DNA of 6,527 bases, taken from an uncultured Collinsella sp. GTDB lineage: Bacteria > Actinomycetota > Coriobacteriia > Coriobacteriales > Coriobacteriaceae. The translations under genes were made by a program, and so were the position numbers. The stretch is taken from the NCBI GenBank assembly GCA_934646965.1, contig CAKUEZ010000114.1, forward strand, positions 1-6,527, read 5' to 3'. Of the stretch, positions 4,367-6,527 are shown one piece after another. The notes beneath the pieces are model-generated. The model had not been told where the DNA came from and ran no database searches. It saw nothing but the letters and a program-made list of their open reading frames with translations. Each line of letters begins with the position of its first letter. Positions within the stretch are counted from its first letter, which is position 1.

Positions 4367-4418
4367 ACAAAAGAAGGCCTGTACCCTGGCGGCTGTGGTT
4401 GCCGCCAGGGTACAGGCC
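4366..4418 (-). terminator. Strong rho-independent terminator of the ATPase gene
   Basis: A perfect 18-bp stem (4401-4418/4376-4393) with a 7-base loop lies 20 nt past the ATPase stop. It is followed on the minus strand by TTCTTTTGTTTG. The T-rich tail touches the -35 element of the toxin-antitoxin promoter, so the two operons are insulated with almost no spare bases. Confidence 0.88.
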
Positions 4419-4438
4419 ATAGGCTCAATCGAAAAACG

Positions 4439-6514
4439 CTACCGCAGATACGCTTTCGCGTTGCCCAGGCTGTACGCGATCGTTGAGCCGTTGTGCAGGA
4501 GCGACGACGCCTGCGGGGTAATCGCGCCGGTAATGCCGAGCGCCAAAAGCGCCGAGTTGGTGAGCATCACCCTAGAATACGAACTCGTCAGACGGTCGAT
4601 GAGCCCCTGGCTCATACGGCGCAGGCGCACAATTGCGGCAAGGTCCGTATCGGCCAGGATGATGTCGGCGACCTCTTTGGCAATGTCGCTGCCGCCGCCC
4701 ATGGCCAGGCCCACGTCGGCCAAACCCAGCGCCGGCGAGTCGTTGACGCCGTCGCCAACCATGGCAACACGGCGCCCCTCACGCTTGATCTGCTCCACGT
4801 AGGCGTACTTGTCCTCGGGCAGCAGCTCGGCCTTAAACTCGTCGACGCCCGCCTCGCGCGCGATGCGCTCTGCCGTGCGCTCGGAGTCGCCCGTGAGCAT
4901 GACCACGTGCTTTACGCCCAGCGCATGCAAGTCGGCAATAGCCTCGCGCACGCCAGGTTTGAGCGGGTCCTCGATGCCGAGCACGCCCACGACCGTGCCA
5001 TCGACCGCCAGGTAGAGCGGCGACAGGCCCTGCATCTGGGACTCGATGCGCTCCTTAATGTCGGACTCGAGCTGTGCACCCTCGTCCTCAAACACAAAGT
5101 GCGCCGAGCCGATGATCGCTCGGCGCCCCTCAATGGACGAGGCAATGCCGTGCGCCACGATGTACTCGACGGCGGCATGGCGTTCGCGGTGCTCGAGCCC
5201 GCGCTCGCCCGCGGCGTTGACGACGGCACGCGCCACCGGATGCGGAAAATGCTCCTCCAGGCAGGCGGAAAGGCGCAGGACCTCGTCCTCGCTCCAGCCA
5301 TCGGTCGTCAGCACGCAGGCCAGGCGCGGCTGGGCCTCGGTGAGCGTGCCGGTCTTGTCAAAGACGATGGTGTCGGCCTTGGCAAACGACTCAAAGTACT
5401 TGGCGCCCTTAACCATGACGCCCATCTTGGCGGCGTCGCTCATGGCGGTCATGACGGCGACCGAACCCGTGAGCTTGAGCGCGCACGAGTAGTCGACCAT
5501 CAGCGCCGCGGAGGTCTTAATGAGACTGCGCGTGGTGAGCGCGACCAGGCCCGCAAGCAGGAAGTTCCACGGGACGATCTTGTTGGCAAGGTCCTCCATG
5601 TGCGACTGGCCCTCGGATTTAAGTGAGTCGGCCGTCTGAACGAGCGAGACGATCGAGCGCAGTTTGGTCTGGGCCGTGTTGGCGCGCACGCGCACCAGGA
5701 TGCTGCCGTCCTCGACGACGGTACCGGCAAACACGTCGTCGCCTGCGCTGCGCTCGACGGCCAGCGGCTCGCCGGTCAGGGTCGCCTGGTTGACCATGGC
5801 GCTTCCCTGCTCGACTACGCCGTCGATGCAGATGGACATACCGGTGCGCACGGCGACCAGGTCGCCGGGCTCAAGCTCGGTGGCGGCGACGCTCACCTCG
5901 GTGTCACCGACAACCTTTTGCGCCTTATCGGGCACGTCGAGCAGCGAGTTGATGAGCTCGTTTTCGCTCATGGCGCGCGTGTAGTCCTCGAACAGCTCAC
6001 CCACGTTGAGCAGGAACATCGTCTGGCCGGCGGTGTCGACGTCGCGCTTGACGAACGAAATGCCGATGGCCGACGCGTCGAGCACGGGAACGGTCAGGCG
6101 CGGCCGCGCGAGCTCGCGGAGGGCTGCGCGCAAAAAGGCCATGTAGCCGGCCACGACAAAGACGGCACGCAGCGGCGTGGGCAAAAACCAACGGCGCGCG
6201 TAGTGAACGCCGACAAGCGTGGCCAGATCCATAACCAGCTTGTGTTTGCGCGGCTCGAGCTGCATCACGTAGCCCGACTTGGCGTCGGCGATGGCCTGGG
6301 CATCGAGCGCGCCGACGGCGGTCAGCACGGCGTCGCGGCTCGGCTCGTCGTATTCGAGCGCCATCTGGCCGATGCGTCCGTAGACGCGCACCTTGTGCAC
6401 GCCGTCGATTTCGCCGCTGAGCTTTAGAAGCGCATCGAGATCGCTCTCTGGCACAGGACCCGCCAACTGGAGGCGGGTCCTGCCGGGGATCTCGCTGATA
6501 ATCGAGAATCTCAT
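4439..6514 (-). CDS. P1B-type heavy-metal-transporting ATPase with SCA motif
   Basis: A 691-aa membrane pump that uses ATP to move transition-metal ions. Visible motifs are TGEP (247-250, actuator), DKTGT (386-390, phosphorylated D386), HFPHP (422-426, the HP locus of P1B pumps), TGDS (541-544) and GDGVNDSPAL (587-596, Mg/hinge). The membrane segment before the phosphorylation site reads DYSCALKLTG (341-350), so the usual CPC is replaced by SCA, and near the C-terminus LLHNGST lies at 672-678. Metal choice is uncertain; HFPHPVARAV and SCA suggest a less-studied P1B group rather than copper or zinc/cadmium types. The N-terminus (IPGRTRLQL, 9-17) resembles a degenerate HMA-like fold without a CxxC. 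ATG 6514 has no clear ribosome binding site, and the frame is open to the edge 13 nt upstream, so the true start may lie outside. It is followed by its own terminator. Confidence 0.93.
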   Translation of the reverse strand: MRFSIISEIPGRTRLQLAGPVPESDLDALLKLSGEIDGVHKVRVYGRIGQMALEYDEPSRDAVLTAVGALDAQAIADAKSGYVMQLEPRKHKLVMDLATLVGVHYARRWFLPTPLRAVFVVAGYMAFLRAALRELARPRLTVPVLDASAIGISFVKRDVDTAGQTMFLLNVGELFEDYTRAMSENELINSLLDVPDKAQKVVGDTEVSVAATELEPGDLVAVRTGMSICIDGVVEQGSAMVNQATLTGEPLAVERSAGDDVFAGTVVEDGSILVRVRANTAQTKLRSIVSLVQTADSLKSEGQSHMEDLANKIVPWNFLLAGLVALTTRSLIKTSAALMVDYSCALKLTGSVAVMTAMSDAAKMGVMVKGAKYFESFAKADTIVFDKTGTLTEAQPRLACVLTTDGWSEDEVLRLSACLEEHFPHPVARAVVNAAGERGLEHRERHAAVEYIVAHGIASSIEGRRAIIGSAHFVFEDEGAQLESDIKERIESQMQGLSPLYLAVDGTVVGVLGIEDPLKPGVREAIADLHALGVKHVVMLTGDSERTAERIAREAGVDEFKAELLPEDKYAYVEQIKREGRRVAMVGDGVNDSPALGLADVGLAMGGGSDIAKEVADIILADTDLAAIVRLRRMSQGLIDRLTSSYSRVMLTNSALLALGITGAITPQASSLLHNGSTIAYSLGNAKAYLR

Positions 6515-6527
6515 AGTTTGTGCCTGG

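Noticed and set aside
4493..5626. 377-aa plus-strand ORF
   Set aside because: It is antisense to the ATPase, whose motifs leave no doubt about the coding strand; its His/Arg/Val-rich composition is typical of an antisense shadow.

Overview
The window is a GC-rich bacterial segment with a candidate mobile-element edge on the left and ordinary chromosome on the right. Base composition, tightly packed genes with GGAGG-type ribosome binding sites, and the gene content would fit an anaerobic gut actinobacterium such as Collinsella or another Coriobacteriia. That placement is an impression from sequence style, not a demonstrated identity.

Left part (1-2337). On the minus strand lies a short operon. 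A strong promoter (about 1306-1334) and a 220-nt leader with a transcription attenuator precede a 69-aa excisionase-like HTH protein. This is followed after 14 nt by the N-terminal 284 codons of a replication protein (P4/D5-type primase-helicase family) that runs off the left edge. Upstream of the promoter is about 1 kb without a convincing gene. It holds 8-bp repeats (TGTGGTCA) phased by 8 or 10 bp around an AT-rich core, a 23-bp imperfect direct repeat bracketing them, and a 290-bp GC-rich run of nested hairpins including a possible pseudoknot. The repeats and AT-rich core look like a replication origin or a control region. The hairpin run is either a structured RNA or a DNA hairpin array.

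Centre (2143-2806). A complete minus-strand tmRNA gene (ssrA) occupies 2338-2701, with encoded CCA, a tag ending MALAA, downstream terminators and a likely promoter. The 3' end of ssrA is a classical integration target, and element-type genes lie on its 3' side, so the element border may be here. No integrase gene and no second att copy are visible in the window.

Right part (2807-6527). A small acidic protein of unknown function (plus strand) converges on a minus-strand toxin-antitoxin pair. The pair consists of a RelB/DinJ-like antitoxin overlapping by 4 nt with a PIN-domain toxin, behind a promoter embedded in GCTAGC repeats. Immediately upstream is a very strong terminator closing a 691-aa P1B-type metal-transport ATPase. 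This ATPase has an SCA motif in place of the usual CPC and lacks an obvious cysteine metal-binding N-terminal domain.
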